Counted from the stretch's first letter, positions 1-6,914 are shown. The stretch: 9,471 nucleotides of DNA from Microbacteriaceae bacterium (GCA_009925875.1 RFQD01000042.1:1-9471), one strand, 5' to 3'. Program-made: numbers and translations. Notes: generated from the sequence alone by a model not told the origin.

Positions 1-251
1 TGGAAAAGCAGAATGAGGCGACGATTCATCTCGCTCCCGGTTCGGATGCGCGGTTACGCCTCACCGTCAAGTACGGCTTCGTCGCTGACACGGGCACGAT
101 TTACGTGAAGTACGCCGACGAAGCGTTGCTCGCCGACGAATTGGCTAGTTACGGCCCCGAAGTGCACGTCAGTAGCCCTCCGTCGCTCATTGACGCTGTG
201 ACCGAACGACTCAAAATTGTCGCGAATGCACACAAGGTGGCGGCTCGATGA
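1..251 (+). CDS. pafB: PafB-like WYL-domain transcriptional regulator, C-terminal end (partial)
   Basis: This is the last 82 codons of a gene that begins left of the window; the frame opens at base 3 and stops at TGA 249-251. The visible part is the small C-terminal alpha/beta domain (WCX extension) of WYL-family regulators: a strand-rich half with 'RLRLTVKYGFVADTG', then 'EVHVSSPPSLIDAV' and a final helix 'TERLKIVANA'. The DNA-binding helix-turn-helix and the WYL core lie off the window. The identity rests mainly on context: the stop overlaps the start of a complete PafC-type gene in an ATGA junction, and tatA, tatC and helY follow, as beside pafBC in mycobacteria. In mycobacteria PafB and PafC form a heterodimer that activates LexA-independent DNA-damage genes. 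A function in damage response here is inference from family and order. Confidence 0.8.
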   Translation, partial: EKQNEATIHLAPGSDARLRLTVKYGFVADTGTIYVKYADEALLADELASYGPEVHVSSPPSLIDAVTERLKIVANAHKVAAR

Positions 252-1273
252 GATCAGAACGCGACGCCTTCGATTCAGACGCCTTTGCGGCGACCCCCGA
301 TGTGGAGCCGCAACTCACGCGTCGATCCAGGCGTGAAATCAACCCGGCGCGCGACGCGGCGGACCGCGTTCGGCTTCTGTTGAGCATCCCGCCGTATTTG
401 TTGAGTAAGCGTGACGGCGTCGAGATTGCTCGGCTCGCGCGCGACTTCAGGATTTCGATTTCGACAGCGGATGAACTGATTCGAGTGATGGCTGTGTCTG
501 GACTTCCGGGACCCGACGGGTTGTACATGCCGTATGACTTGTTCGACATCGACTGGGACCTCTTTCTCAAAGATCGAATTGTGCGAGTGACGAATCACGT
601 TGAGCTCACCCGTGCGCCGCGTCTCACGGCAAAAGAGGCCGCAACGCTCATTGCCGGACTGCGCTACATCGAAGCGCTAGCCGGTCCATCGGACCGTCGA
701 TCGATTAGGTCGCTGCGGCAGAAGTTGGCGGCGGGGGCGAGGATTCCCTCGGCGAATACGATTGAGATCGAACCGCCTCCGCCACCGATGCCGCCGCACA
801 TTGACGTCGTCAGAGCGGCGCTGGAGTCAAAGACTCAGGTTGAGATTGTGTATCAGAATGCCGAACTCGTGCGATCGACCCGCATCATTGAGCCGCTTCG
901 CATAGATCTGGTCGCGAGCTCCTGGTATGTTCGCGCCTACTGTCACTCCCGCAAAGACGTGATGACGTTTCGCATCGACCGCATTGTCGACGCCACGCCG
1001 CTTCGTCGACGTCAAAAGACCAACGTGTCGCCCGATGACCTTGGTGACGAACTGTTTGACCCTCCCGCCTCAGGACTCCATGAGGTCGTTCTCGAAATGC
1101 CGGCGAACATGGTGCGACTCATCACCGAATTTTCGCCCCGCAGTCTTGCCGGTGCGGAGCCAGGTGTTGCTCGAGTCAGCGTGACAATTGGGTCGCTGCG
1201 AAACTTGGCTCGCGTGGTGGCATCCATGCCCGGAAATATCCGAGTGATTAGTCCGCCCGAGGCGGTTCGGTGA
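248..1273 (+). CDS. pafC: PafC-like WYL-domain transcriptional regulator
   Basis: A complete 341-residue regulator, the usual length for PafC. After a charged, probably disordered N-terminus (1-35) comes a winged helix-turn-helix-like segment at about 39-90, starting 'DRVRLLLSIPPYLL'. A helical linker follows, then a proline-rich stretch at 176-183 and the WYL domain at about 185-250. The signature triad is W226-Y227-V228, so the Leu of WYL is Val here, followed by the arginine-bearing 'FRIDRI' (241-246). The WCX extension fills about 275-341. The ATG at 248 is supported by an AAGGTGG ribosome site at 234-240, 7 bases upstream, and by the ATGA overlap with the preceding gene, which implies translational coupling and fixed stoichiometry. 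In the family, PafB and PafC act together as a transcription activator that senses DNA damage, with single-stranded DNA proposed as the WYL ligand. No proteasome gene is visible in the window, so any link to pupylation cannot be judged. Confidence 0.88.
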   Translation: MRSERDAFDSDAFAATPDVEPQLTRRSRREINPARDAADRVRLLLSIPPYLLSKRDGVEIARLARDFRISISTADELIRVMAVSGLPGPDGLYMPYDLFDIDWDLFLKDRIVRVTNHVELTRAPRLTAKEAATLIAGLRYIEALAGPSDRRSIRSLRQKLAAGARIPSANTIEIEPPPPPMPPHIDVVRAALESKTQVEIVYQNAELVRSTRIIEPLRIDLVASSWYVRAYCHSRKDVMTFRIDRIVDATPLRRRQKTNVSPDDLGDELFDPPASGLHEVVLEMPANMVRLITEFSPRSLAGAEPGVARVSVTIGSLRNLARVVASMPGNIRVISPPEAVR

Positions 1274-1302
1274 CGGAAGCACTCGCCTCATACCCCGCCT
1301 CG
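1258..1302 (+). repeat. Inverted repeat across the pafC stop
   Basis: CGAGGCGG at 1258-1265 is perfectly complementary to CCGCCTCG at 1295-1302, giving an 8-bp G+C-rich stem with a 29-base loop that spans the pafC stop codon. The 5' arm can alternatively pair over 6 bp with CGCCTC at 1284-1289, so two mutually exclusive hairpins are possible. No T-tract follows, so this is not a canonical intrinsic terminator. It could attenuate read-through from pafBC into tatA, stabilise the pafBC messenger, or be chance. Confidence 0.3.
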
Positions 1303-1326
1303 AAGAAGCGTTCAGGCGCAAAGCGT

Positions 1327-1332
1327 TAGACT
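1327..1332 (+). promoter_or_regulatory. Possible -10 element upstream of tatA
   Basis: TAGACT at 1327-1332 fits the actinobacterial TANNNT -10 pattern and lies in the only sizeable gap of the left-hand gene cluster, about 50 bases before the tatA start. I see no convincing -35 hexamer at 16-18 bases upstream. A separate tatAC-helY-lnt promoter is plausible but weakly supported. Confidence 0.3.
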
Positions 1333-1384
1333 CTACGAAGGCTAGGTCTCCACGAACATTCTCGTCACGACGTAAGGAATTCTG

Positions 1385-1618
1385 ATGCTTTCAAACCTCA
1401 ACGGTTGGCACTTGCTTATCCTCATCCTCGTTGTGCTGCTGATTTTTGGTGCGCCGAAACTTCCCGGGCTGGCGCGCAGCTTGGGTCAATCCATGCGTAT
1501 TTTCCGATCCGAAGTGAAGGCCATGAAAGACGACGACGGTAAAGACTCCGCGTCGAGCGGCTCAACCAACGCATCGACGGAATCGGGTAACGATAAGCCC
1601 GCAAAACCCGCCAGCTAG
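1385..1618 (+). CDS. tatA: Sec-independent (twin-arginine) translocase subunit TatA
   Basis: A 77-residue TatA. It has a very short N-terminus and one membrane helix at about 7-21. The F21-G22 hinge and a KLP motif (25-27) follow, then an amphipathic helix to about residue 46. The acidic patch 'KDDDGK' leads into a Ser/Asn-rich soluble tail. H9 sits where E. coli TatA has the functionally important polar Gln8, just after the shared Trp. TatA oligomerises at the membrane and forms the passage through which folded proteins with twin-arginine signals are exported after docking on TatC. The ATG at 1385 has AAGGA at 1374-1378, six bases upstream. The gene is immediately followed by tatC, and no TatB-like second copy is seen, as in minimal Gram-positive TatAC systems. 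A TatB elsewhere in the genome is possible. Confidence 0.96.
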   Translation: MLSNLNGWHLLILILVVLLIFGAPKLPGLARSLGQSMRIFRSEVKAMKDDDGKDSASSGSTNASTESGNDKPAKPAS

Positions 1619-1622
1619 AGTC

Positions 1623-2435
1623 GTGTCGCCCAAGTCCGCGTCGCGAAAGACCCAATCCCGCGTCGGGAAAATGTCGCTGGGTGAGCATCTCATCGAGTTG
1701 CGTAAGCGTGTCTACATTTCGGCGATTGCCATTGCGGTCGGCATGGTTGCCGGGTGGTTTCTGTCGGACTCTCTTCTCGCGGCAATTCGCCAGCCCATTT
1801 TTGACGTGGCGGCCAACCAGGGACGTGTTGCGACCTTGAACTACGACAGCATCTCGAGTGCGTTTGATTTGCGGATGCAAATTGCACTCACAATCGGTCT
1901 GATCGTTGCCAGTCCGGTCTGGCTCTATCAAGTGTGGGCGTTCTTCGTTCCCGGGATGACCCGACGAGAAGTTCGATACGTTTTGGGCTTCTTCTTCTGC
2001 GCCGTCCCACTCTTCGTCGCCGGTTGCTACGCGGGATGGCTCGTGTTTCCCCACATCGTTGAACTCATGACGTCCTTCGCGCCATCGGACGACTCGACGA
2101 TTATCACAGCCAAGACGTACTTTGATTTCGTTCTCAAGTTGACTGTGGTGGTCGGTGTCGCTTTCGTGCTGCCGGTATTTCTCGTCCTGCTCAACTTTGC
2201 TGGGGTCATCAGCGCCCGTTCCATCATCAAGGGGTGGCGAATTGCGATTTTGCTTATCACTCTGTTCACCGCGATAGCGACTCCAGCAGCCGATGTTCTT
2301 TCGATGTTCCTCCTTGCGATTCCGATGGTGGGACTGTACTTCCTCGCCGCCGCCATCGCGTGGGGCCACGATCGACGAGTGCGGCGACGGAACGATTCGC
2401 TTGTTCCCAGCGCGGCGAGTGAACTTCCGGCATGA
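1623..2435 (+). CDS. tatC: Sec-independent (twin-arginine) translocase subunit TatC
   Basis: A 270-residue TatC, the six-helix membrane core that recognises twin-arginine signal peptides. The N-terminal signature 'GEHLIELRKR' (20-29) includes E25, matching E. coli E15. 'VPGMTRREVRYV' carries E116, matching E103. 'FVLPVFLVLLNFAG' (181-194) is the fourth-helix region, and 'TPAADVLSMFLLAIP' contains D224, matching D211. E. coli E170 in helix 4 is V182 here. Membrane helices run at about 31-48, 87-108, 121-143, 168-191, 205-220 and 226-247; the tail is basic then Ser/Pro-rich. The start is not certain. GTG 1623 lies four bases after the tatA stop and would be coupled to it, but has no good ribosome site. 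ATG 1671 (residue 17) would still include the whole conserved core. Its stop overlaps the helY start as ATGA. Confidence 0.96.
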   Translation: MSPKSASRKTQSRVGKMSLGEHLIELRKRVYISAIAIAVGMVAGWFLSDSLLAAIRQPIFDVAANQGRVATLNYDSISSAFDLRMQIALTIGLIVASPVWLYQVWAFFVPGMTRREVRYVLGFFFCAVPLFVAGCYAGWLVFPHIVELMTSFAPSDDSTIITAKTYFDFVLKLTVVVGVAFVLPVFLVLLNFAGVISARSIIKGWRIAILLITLFTAIATPAADVLSMFLLAIPMVGLYFLAAAIAWGHDRRVRRRNDSLVPSAASELPA

Positions 2436-4945
2436 ACAACTCGGAGCGTCTTTCCCCGGCAGAGCGTTACGCCGCATCGCGAGCGAAAGTTGCGCATCCG
2501 CTCCTAGAAGCTTTCCGGTCCGCGCGCACGTACGAACTCGACCCGTTTCAGATTGCGTCGTGTGAAATCCTTGAACGTGGCCGAAGCGTTCTTGTCGCCG
2601 CACCGACGGGCGCAGGAAAGACGGTCGTCGCGGAATTTGCCGTGCACCTTGCTATGGGGACGCCACGTGGCAAACTTTTTTACACGACGCCGATGAAGGC
2701 ATTGAGTAATCAGAAATTCAATGAACTCGCGGACGAGTGGGGGACCGACAACGTGGGGCTCCTCACGGGCGATACGAATGTCAACGCCACGGCTCGTATC
2801 GTCGTCATGACGACCGAAGTGCTCCGAAACATGCTCTACGCCGATAGCGACCTGTTGTCAGATCTCGCGTTCGTGGTCATGGACGAAGTGCACTATCTCG
2901 CCGACCGTTTCCGCGGTGCGGTCTGGGAAGAAGTCATCATTCACCTGCCCCGTCATGTTCGCATGATTTCGTTGAGTGCAACCGTGTCCAACGCGGAAGA
3001 ATTCGGTGACTGGCTCATGGCTGTGCGTGGCGACACCGACATTGTCGTTTCAGAAGACAGACCCGTGCCCCTTGACCAGCACGTTCTCATTGGCTCAAAG
3101 TTCATAGATCTTTTTGACAGCACCGGGGCAGCCGCCACCCATCGTGTGAATCCGGAACTGGCGCGGATTGCCGCGGCCCACGCTCGCGCACCGCATTATC
3201 GTTCCGCACAGAGCGGACGAGGTGGCGGTCGCGCCCAACCTCAACGAGGACGACGCGGGTCCAACGATGTCGTAACCTCATCGATGACTGGCCCCCGTTT
3301 TGATGGCGGTGGGGGATCCCGAATGGACCGCCCGGCCGTCATCGACATGCTCGACGAGAAGAACCTACTCCCGGCAATCTTTTTTGTTTTCAGTCGTAAT
3401 GGCTGCGATCAAGCGGTTTCTCAAGTTGTTCGAGCGGGAATCCGGTTGACGGATGCCCACGAGCGGGAAGAGATTCGAGAAATCGTGGATGAACGCTGTC
3501 GGACGCTTCTCGATGAAGATCTCGCTGTGCTTGGTTATTGGCAGTGGCTCGAGGGTCTGGAACGCGGCGTCGCGGCACATCATGCCGGACTACTCCCGGC
3601 GTTCAAAGAGGTCGTGGAGGAATTGTTTCAGCGCAAGCTCGTCAAGGTGGTGTTTGCGACCGAAACTCTCGCCCTCGGCATCAATATGCCCGCGCGATCC
3701 GTTGTTCTAGAAAAGCTTGACAAATTCAATGGCGAAGCTCGGGTTCCCCTCACGCCAGGGGAGTACACCCAACTCACGGGTCGAGCCGGTCGTCGAGGTA
3801 TTGATGTCGAAGGACACGCTGTGGTCCAGTGGTCCGGCGCTTTGGAACCTCAATCGGTGGCGAATCTTGCGAGTCGACGAACGTATCCGCTGAACTCAAG
3901 CTTTCGTCCGACGTACAACATGGCGGTCAACCTGATCACACAATTTGGTCGATCGCGCACGCGCGAAATTCTGGAATCTTCGTTCGCACAATTCCAGGCA
4001 GACCGCGCGGTCGTTGATTTGGCTCGGAAGGTCGCTCAGCAGGAGGAATCGCTGCAGGGAATGGCGAAACCCATGTCCTGCCATCTCGGCGATTTCGCGC
4101 AGTATGCCCAAGTTCGCCATGAACTCACTCAGCTGGAGAAATCAGGTCGTGGCTTCGAATCCCAATCGCGCGCGGCGCGTGACAAGCGCAATCAAGAACT
4201 TGCTCGACTGCGCCAACGACTGCGCTCGCATCCTTGTCACACCTGCCCCGAACGGGAACAACATGCGCGCTGGGGTGAACGGTGGTGGAAACTTCGTCGT
4301 CAAACGGATCAACTCATTGCACAAATCGACTCTCGAACCGGTGCCGTCGCACGCGTATTCGATCGAGTTTGCGAAGTTTTGGTTGACACCGGTTACCTGG
4401 AACGCGACCCGAGTGGGTCGGATCTCGCCGTGACACCGACCGGAGATCGGCTGGCGCGAATCTATGGCGAGCGTGACCTCCTCGTCGCGGAGTGCGTGCG
4501 AACCGGGGCCTGGGCAGGAATTGATCCCGCGGGCTTAGCCGCTCTCGCCTGTGCCATCGTGTTTGAACCTCGTCGAGACGAAGGGAACATCAACGAGCGC
4601 CGACTCCCACGTGGCGTGTTCCGAACAGCTCTCGAGTCGACTCAGAAAATTTGGGCCGAATTGGATGATCTCGAGCATCATCATCGTCTTCCGGGCACAA
4701 ATCCGCTCGCCACCGGCCTGGCGCAGGCCATGCACCGATGGGCGAGTGGAGGACGTCTTGATGACGTGCTGTTCGATGCGGATATGCCCGCCGGTGATTT
4801 TGTGCGTTGGTCAAAACAAACGATTGACCTCCTCGACCAACTCTTGGGTGTCGCTGACGCTCAGCTCGCAAAGACAGCGCGGAGTGCGCTCGAGTCGGTT
4901 CGTCGGGGGATTGTTGCCTATTCAACGGTCGGTTTAAGCGGATGA
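2432..4945 (+). CDS. helY: HelY-type Ski2/Mtr4-like superfamily 2 helicase
   Basis: An 837-residue ATP-dependent helicase of the Ski2/Mtr4 group. Seen in order: Q-motif-like 'YELDPFQ' (34-40); Walker A 'APTGAGKT' (57-64); 'TTPMKALSNQK' (85-95); the DEVH box (151-154); 'SLSATV' motif III (180-185); 'PAIFFVFSRNGCD' (314-326) opening RecA domain 2; 'VFATETLALGINMPAR' (407-422); and motif VI 'QLTGRAGRRG' (447-456). The C-terminal third (about 640-830) is the helical DSHCT-type domain. A low-complexity Arg/Gly-rich insert occupies about 257-299, between the two RecA halves. A Cys/His cluster (C550; H600, C602, C605, H611) lies in the middle region. The family unwinds RNA or DNA 3'-5'; the bacterial substrate is poorly defined. 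Position directly after tatC matches helY in M. tuberculosis. Its start and stop both lie in ATGA overlaps, with tatC upstream and lnt downstream. Confidence 0.93.
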   Translation: MNNSERLSPAERYAASRAKVAHPLLEAFRSARTYELDPFQIASCEILERGRSVLVAAPTGAGKTVVAEFAVHLAMGTPRGKLFYTTPMKALSNQKFNELADEWGTDNVGLLTGDTNVNATARIVVMTTEVLRNMLYADSDLLSDLAFVVMDEVHYLADRFRGAVWEEVIIHLPRHVRMISLSATVSNAEEFGDWLMAVRGDTDIVVSEDRPVPLDQHVLIGSKFIDLFDSTGAAATHRVNPELARIAAAHARAPHYRSAQSGRGGGRAQPQRGRRGSNDVVTSSMTGPRFDGGGGSRMDRPAVIDMLDEKNLLPAIFFVFSRNGCDQAVSQVVRAGIRLTDAHEREEIREIVDERCRTLLDEDLAVLGYWQWLEGLERGVAAHHAGLLPAFKEVVEELFQRKLVKVVFATETLALGINMPARSVVLEKLDKFNGEARVPLTPGEYTQLTGRAGRRGIDVEGHAVVQWSGALEPQSVANLASRRTYPLNSSFRPTYNMAVNLITQFGRSRTREILESSFAQFQADRAVVDLARKVAQQEESLQGMAKPMSCHLGDFAQYAQVRHELTQLEKSGRGFESQSRAARDKRNQELARLRQRLRSHPCHTCPEREQHARWGERWWKLRRQTDQLIAQIDSRTGAVARVFDRVCEVLVDTGYLERDPSGSDLAVTPTGDRLARIYGERDLLVAECVRTGAWAGIDPAGLAALACAIVFEPRRDEGNINERRLPRGVFRTALESTQKIWAELDDLEHHHRLPGTNPLATGLAQAMHRWASGGRLDDVLFDADMPAGDFVRWSKQTIDLLDQLLGVADAQLAKTARSALESVRRGIVAYSTVGLSG

Positions 4946-6519
4946 TCAAAAACCCACCGCCTCTGTGGGTCGCCGTCGTACTGGCGTCCGTTGGAGGATT
5001 ACTTCTTCGAACGTCATTTCCCGCTCCGGCGGTATGGCCTTTCGCATTTCTCGGCCTCGGACTCATTCTGATTGCCCTGCGCGGGAGAGGTTTCTGGACG
5101 GGCATTCTTGTGGGCATCGTTGCTGGAGCTACTCTCTGGGGCTCGTTGATATTTTGGCTCACGCTCTACCTCGGTCCCATTCCGTGGCTCGCATTGTGCG
5201 GGTTGATGACGCTCTGGGTTGGTCTGTCGACCGGGCTCATCGCCGTCGTCTACCGCTGGAACGAACGGCAAGGGTCCGCGTGGATTCGGTTCGCGCTCAC
5301 ACCAACACTCATTGCGGCCCTGTGGTGCGCCCGGGAAACGCTTGCCTCTTCCTGGCCGTATGGAGGGTTCTCCTGGGCACGGTTGGCTTACTCCCAAGCG
5401 GAATCGCCCTTGGGGCACGCCGTCAGTTGGGTCGGAGTCGCCGGAGTGTCCTACCTTGTCGCATTCATCACCGCATTGGGTGTGGCTATTCTGGTCGCCC
5501 CCAAAAGAATTCCCATGCTGGTGTGGGGTGGACTCGTCGTCGGCATCGTGCTCCTCCCGAACTTCGCTATCAACTCTGTTGGCACGATGAGGATTCTCGT
5601 CGCACAGGGAAACTCGAACGCCGGACTTTTCGCGCAGCATGAGCCAGGAGACATCTTGACCGATCATGTTTCGGCAACCCTCGCTGCACAGGACGACCCA
5701 CTCGCACAGGGCATTGATGCCATCGTGTGGCCGGAGAACGCGGCCGACATTGATCCGCTTCGGTCATCCGTCGCGGCGGCAACGTTGAGCGAGGTGAGCC
5801 GAACCTTTGACGCTCCCGTTGTGACGGGAACGATAACGAACCCTCGCGACAATGAGTATTTCAATTCCTCGCTCGTGTGGATGCACGGACACGGGGTTCT
5901 GGCCCAGTACGACAAGATGAGGCCGGTTCCGTTCGCCGAATACATGCCCAACCGCGAGTTTTTCCGCGCACTCGTTCCGGACCTAGTTGACCTGGTCGGG
6001 CGCGACTACTCCTTCGGCACGAGGCCGAATGTCGTCACGGTGTCGGGGGTCCCTGTTGGCGTATCCATTTGTTTCGACATCACGGACAACATGCTGACGT
6101 CACGCATGGTGGAGAACGGTGCTCAAGTCATCTTCGCTCAAACGAACAATGCGGATTTTGGAACGACGGATGAGAACCTCCAGCAGCTCGCCATCGCGCG
6201 TCTCGCGGCCATGGAATCAGGACGAACGGTCGTTAACGATTCAACGGTCGGAACAACCGCGATCATCTCGGCCGACGGGGGGACGCTCGCGCAGCTGCAT
6301 CCGTATCGACCGGGCTATCTGATTTCTGACGTAACGCTGTCTACAACAGTCACTCCGGCCGTGCGAATTGGGCGCTCCGTCGAATTGCTTATTTGCGGGT
6401 TTGCCCTCGCCGGACTCGGGGCAGTCGCATGGTTATCGCGACGGCGTCGCTCGGTCAACCAGCCAAGTCTTCGAGACCGGCACCACGACGTTCGCGGAGA
6501 TAAGCCAAACGCTCGCTAA
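4942..6519 (+). CDS. lnt: Apolipoprotein N-acyltransferase
   Basis: A 525-residue membrane enzyme that transfers a third acyl chain from phospholipid to the N-terminal cysteine of lipoproteins. The N-terminal 210 residues hold several membrane helices, including the conserved 'WPYGGFSWARLAYSQ' loop (138-152). A carbon-nitrogen hydrolase domain follows (about 215-465) with a complete catalytic set: E265 in 'VWPEN', K325 in 'YDKMRPVPF' and C377 in 'SICFDI', plus E333 in 'PFAEYMP'. A last helix at about 478-497 precedes a basic tail. The residue after C377-F378 is Asp where E. coli has Glu389. The ATG at 4942 overlaps the helY stop as ATGA. The last 21 codons overlap the 3' end of rbpA on the other strand. 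In M. tuberculosis the equivalent protein is fused to a Ppm1 dolichol-phosphate-mannose synthase domain; no such domain or gene follows here. Confidence 0.95.
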   Translation: MIKNPPPLWVAVVLASVGGLLLRTSFPAPAVWPFAFLGLGLILIALRGRGFWTGILVGIVAGATLWGSLIFWLTLYLGPIPWLALCGLMTLWVGLSTGLIAVVYRWNERQGSAWIRFALTPTLIAALWCARETLASSWPYGGFSWARLAYSQAESPLGHAVSWVGVAGVSYLVAFITALGVAILVAPKRIPMLVWGGLVVGIVLLPNFAINSVGTMRILVAQGNSNAGLFAQHEPGDILTDHVSATLAAQDDPLAQGIDAIVWPENAADIDPLRSSVAAATLSEVSRTFDAPVVTGTITNPRDNEYFNSSLVWMHGHGVLAQYDKMRPVPFAEYMPNREFFRALVPDLVDLVGRDYSFGTRPNVVTVSGVPVGVSICFDITDNMLTSRMVENGAQVIFAQTNNADFGTTDENLQQLAIARLAAMESGRTVVNDSTVGTTAIISADGGTLAQLHPYRPGYLISDVTLSTTVTPAVRIGRSVELLICGFALAGLGAVAWLSRRRRSVNQPSLRDRHHDVRGDKPNAR

Positions 6520-6826
6520 GAATCAGCTCGAGTTCGTCGCGCGTGCGTCGTTCGAGCAGCATCTCGAATGGTGTTTTGGCTTCTTTCACGATTTTGACGT
6601 CGTCGGGACTCGGCGCCGTTCCTCCGTGCAAGGTTGCACCATTTCCGCAACGCGCGCACTCCCACTCAAAGGGCGCTTCCGCTTCTTCGGCAAATGTCAC
6701 CGTGTTTTCCGCTCCACACGACGAGCAATCGTAGACAACGTCTTTCCGGGGCGAGTATTCAATGCCGCGGTCGGTTTCCAAACTGTGGGCACCGAGTCGT
6801 GAGCCTCTCAGCGAATCGTATTTCAC
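6455..6826 (-). CDS. rbpA: RNA polymerase-binding protein RbpA
   Basis: A 123-residue RbpA, an actinobacterial factor that binds the principal sigma and the beta-prime subunit and stabilises the open promoter complex. In order: an N-terminal tail with 'LRGSRLG' at about residue 6; a core zinc-ribbon-like domain with C34-x2-C37 and C57-x2-C60; a basic linker; and the C-terminal sigma-interaction helices 'PFEMLLERRTRDELE' followed by 'RLAYLRERR'. S. coelicolor RbpA binds zinc through a C/H/C/C set, so four Cys here suggest a zinc-bound form. I chose the GTG at 6826-6824 because AAGAGGAG (6840-6833) stands six bases upstream. An in-frame GTG at 6853 would put that site inside the gene and add nine residues with no family counterpart. 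The 3' end overlaps lnt by 65 bases, tail to tail. The phosphodiesterase gene lies 85 bases upstream on the same strand. Confidence 0.95.
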   Translation of the reverse strand: MKYDSLRGSRLGAHSLETDRGIEYSPRKDVVYDCSSCGAENTVTFAEEAEAPFEWECARCGNGATLHGGTAPSPDDVKIVKEAKTPFEMLLERRTRDELELILSERLAYLRERRGAGLEDLAG

Positions 6827-6870
6827 GGTCGTCTCCTCTTGACTGGGAAGCACGACGGTGCGTGCTCTGG

Positions 6871-6902
6871 TGTCAACGTACGACCCGCCGCTGAACCTTC
6901 CC
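6871..6902 (-). promoter_or_regulatory. Candidate rbpA promoter, SigR-like or TTGACA-type
   Basis: Two motifs overlap in the gap before rbpA, read on the minus strand. GGGAAG (6902-6897) followed after 19 bases by GTT (6877-6875) resembles the SigR/SigH pattern GGAAT-N18-GTT, which drives rbpA in S. coelicolor; it is off by one base in spacing and one in sequence. TTGACA (6876-6871) is a perfect -35 hexamer for the main sigma factor, but no good TANNNT follows at 16-18 bases. Either would give a short leader before the GTG at 6826. Confidence 0.3.
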
Positions 6903-6914
6903 TGAACGTGTTCA
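6903..6914. repeat. 12-bp palindrome at the end of the phosphodiesterase gene
   Basis: TGAACGTGTTCA has 5-bp arms (TGAAC/GTTCA) around a 2-base centre and covers the stop codon of the leftward phosphodiesterase gene. The loop is too short for a terminator hairpin. It sits just upstream of the candidate rbpA promoter, so an operator role is possible, but chance is equally likely. Confidence 0.25.

Noticed and set aside
1422..2603. Long open frame (393 codons) on the minus strand across tatA, tatC and the start of helY
   Set aside because: It lies wholly antisense to three clearly recognised genes, has a composition rich in Arg, Ser, His and Asp typical of shadow frames, and shows no recognisable domain.
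4590..5162. 190-codon minus-strand frame across the helY/lnt junction
   Set aside because: Antisense to two well-supported genes that overlap as ATGA; the low-complexity Arg/Pro/His composition has no family resemblance.
1..6519. PafBC-dependent promoter motif (TTGTCRGTG followed by TANNNT) in the left cluster
   Set aside because: I found no match with both parts at the right spacing; partial TGTC-type matches lie inside coding sequence.
6368..6802. 144-codon plus-strand frame over the lnt end and rbpA
   Set aside because: Opposite rbpA, which has clear family motifs and a ribosome site; the plus frame has neither.
6851..6853. Upstream GTG as the rbpA start
   Set aside because: It would place the strong AAGAGGAG ribosome site inside the gene and add nine residues without family counterpart; the GTG at 6826 fits better.
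6903..6914. TGAACGTGTTCA as a LexA SOS box
   Set aside because: The actinobacterial SOS box has GAAC-N4-GTTC; here the spacer is two bases, so it does not match.
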